Assembly: GCA_947259075.1 (NCBI GenBank)
Contig: CAMYKQ010000052.1
Span: forward strand, 1-41,810
DNA length: 41,810 nucleotides
Origin: an uncultured Gammaproteobacteria bacterium
GTDB taxonomy: Bacteria > Pseudomonadota > Gammaproteobacteria > DRLM01
Direction of reading: 5' to 3'
How positions within the stretch are numbered: the first letter of the stretch is position 1; every line of letters begins with the position of its first letter. A program made the position numbers and the translations under genes. Below the pieces are notes generated by a model that ran no database searches, was not told the DNA's origin, and saw only the letters and a list, made by a program, of their open reading frames with translations. Of the stretch, positions 40,432 through 41,810 are shown one piece after another.

Positions 40432-41247
40432 TCAACTTTTTTCTACCGGGGCCTCCCCCGGGGCGCCTTGACCGGCCGCCTTCGGACTGGGCTCATCGCC
40501 GATCTCGCAGGGGCCGAGGTCCGGCAGCGGCACGTTTTCTACCTCCATACCAGCCTTTTTCATGCTCGCGCACATCGCCTCCATTTTATTATCCATCGCA
40601 TGTACGTGATCGAGCATGCGATCCAAGGCCTTGGCCACCGGGTCGGGCATGTCTTGGGTGGTGCCGTAGGCGTCGAAGCCGATTTTTTTGGCGAAGGCGC
40701 GGCGCCGTTGCTCCGCGTGATCCACCGCGTCCGGCTCGCGCCGCACCACCCGCCCGGGGATGCCCACCACCGTGGCGCCGGCGGGCACGTCTTTGACCAC
40801 GACCGCATTGGAGCCGACCCGCGCGCCGTCGGCCAGCGTGATGGGGCCCAACACCTTCGCCCCCGCGCCCACCACCACATCGTTACCCAGCGTGGGATGG
40901 CGCTTGCCTTTATTCCAAGTCGTGCCGCCGAGGGTGACGCCGTGATACAGCGTGCAATCGTCACCGATCTCCGCGGTCTCGCCGATGACCACGCCCATGC
41001 CATGGTCGATGAAAAAGCGGCGGCCGATCTTGGCGGCGGGGTGGATCTCGATGCCCGTCAGCCAGCGGCCGATGGTCGAGATAAAGCGCGCCAGCCATTT
41101 CAAGCCGCTATTCCATAGCCAGTGACCCAGCCGGTAAAACAACACCGCATGCACACCGGGATAGGTGGTGAGTACTTCAAACGCGGTGCGCGCCGCCGGG
41201 TCGCGGTCGAACACGATACGAATATCTTCACGCAAACGTTCAAACAT
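40432..41247 (-). CDS. cysE: Serine O-acetyltransferase
   Basis: 271 residues from ATG 41247, giving [21 protein letters not shown] as in related proteins. The left-handed beta-helix is evident: [42 protein letters not shown], then [19 protein letters not shown] with the catalytic His residues. It makes O-acetylserine for cysteine synthesis, feeding the sulphur donor used by IscS next door. The N-terminal domain is shorter than in E. coli CysE, and a ~90-residue C-terminal tail is added, Met-rich in [23 protein letters not shown] 60-bp gap with a promoter separates it from iscR. Confidence 0.93.
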   Translation of the reverse strand: MFERLREDIRIVFDRDPAARTAFEVLTTYPGVHAVLFYRLGHWLWNSGLKWLARFISTIGRWLTGIEIHPAAKIGRRFFIDHGMGVVIGETAEIGDDCTLYHGVTLGGTTWNKGKRHPTLGNDVVVGAGAKVLGPITLADGARVGSNAVVVKDVPAGATVVGIPGRVVRREPDAVDHAEQRRRAFAKKIGFDAYGTTQDMPDPVAKALDRMLDHVHAMDNKMEAMCASMKKAGMEVENVPLPDLGPCEIGDEPSPKAAGQGAPGEAPVEKS

Positions 41248-41304
41248 AAATAATCCCGTTGGCCGGTAATCCCCGTACTGCAGTGTGACGCGCAAGCGGC
41301 CGCT

Positions 41305-41810
41305 TCATTCCGCGTCACCGCCGTGCATTCTAACGGAATTCGCCGTGCTTACGGCGCTCATGCGCCGCTGCATCGAGGTCAGAATACCGCGCAGCACATT
41401 GACCTCGGTCTGATCCAGGCTGGCCTTGTTATAGAGCCGCCGCAAGCGGCGCATGAGGTGTTTGGGATTGACCGGGTCGAGAAACTCCAGCTCGGTGAGC
41501 ACCTGCTCCAAATGCGCGTAATAACGCTCACGCTCATCGGCGCTAGCCAAGGGCGTGGCGTCCGGCGCCATCACCGGACCCTGCCGCTGCGCCATGCGCA
41601 GCTCATAGGCCACCACCTGCACCGCCGCCGCCAGGTTGAGCGAGCTGTAGTCCGGGTTGGTGGGGATGTGCAGCAGATAATTGCAGCGGTCCAATTCCTC
41701 GTTACTCAGTCCCGAGTGTTCGCGGCCGAAGACCATCGCCACCGGCGCGCCAGCCGCCGCGGTGCGGGCCAGGGCGGCGGCCTCGCGCGGGTCCACCGCC
41801 GGCCAGGGGA
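41305..41810 (-). CDS. trmJ: tRNA (Cm32/Um32) methyltransferase TrmJ, N-terminally cut by window edge
   Basis: The frame is open to the right edge (PWPAVDPREA precedes the first possible start at 41796), so 168 residues of the C-terminal part are seen. The SPOUT knot is clear: VFGREHSGLSNEELDRC and IPTNPDYSSLNLAAAVQVVAYELR, the AdoMet site. The tail (YAHLEQVLTELEFLDPVNPKHLMRRLRRLYNKA, EVNVLRGILTSMQRR) is the TrmJ C-terminal domain. It 2'-O-methylates position 32 of tRNAs. trmJ before cysE-iscR is the order found in Chromatiales and Pseudomonas. Confidence 0.93.
   Translation of the reverse strand, partial: PWPAVDPREAAALARTAAAGAPVAMVFGREHSGLSNEELDRCNYLLHIPTNPDYSSLNLAAAVQVVAYELRMAQRQGPVMAPDATPLASADERERYYAHLEQVLTELEFLDPVNPKHLMRRLRRLYNKASLDQTEVNVLRGILTSMQRRMSAVSTANSVRMHGGDAE

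Overview
The window has two unlike halves. The right part (about 29.2-41.8 kb) is a conserved chromosomal block of a GC-rich gammaproteobacterium. All of its genes lie on the minus strand: trmJ (cut by the window edge), cysE, iscR, iscS, an iscA-type gene, ndk, rlmN, pilF, rodZ, hisS, yfgM, bamB and der, then a PEP-CTERM protein gene. This order is the one known from Pseudomonas and related lineages, but ispG (normally between rodZ and hisS) and iscU, hscBA and fdx are absent here. A complete tRNA-Arg(CCU) marks the junction with the left half.

The left part (1 to about 28.95 kb) reads as an integrated mobile element. It ends in a 45-bp copy of the 3' part of a tRNA-Ala(CGC), without the 5' half, which is what tRNA-directed integration leaves behind. 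No integrase or virion gene is visible, so the integrase is probably beyond the left edge. From left to right it holds: (a) a truncated SLOG-like gene; (b) a 1346-residue protein joining an Xre helix-turn-helix, a PD-(D/E)XK nuclease, a P-loop STAND-like NTPase and a long helical tail, with a large palindrome over its start, laid out like an Avs antiviral sensor; (c) a HigBA pair and an Xre/ImmA-peptidase plus PIN pair; (d) a four-gene type I restriction operon, hsdM - GmrSD-like - hsdS - hsdR, whose genes overlap by 4 bp each and whose HsdR carries an extra N-terminal HNH nuclease; (e) an SOS-type cassette of LexA, Y-family polymerase and a short SRAP/YedK-like protein, with a secreted nuclease gene downstream; (f) a YdjM-like protein, small membrane proteins, a membrane-anchored ATPase and a half-length TolC-like protein; (g) a replication module of VRR-NUC nuclease, helicase-loader-like protein and O-like initiator; (h) a divergent Cro/CI-like switch with three operator-like repeats.

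The most interesting non-coding signal is inside the O-like initiator gene: about nine palindromic repeats next to an AT-rich tract, the layout of the phage lambda origin within gene O. Together the left half looks like a defence-loaded, self-replicating integrated element (satellite-like or a reduced prophage) under repressor and SOS control. Functional statements rest on motif recognition by eye; no database search was possible.
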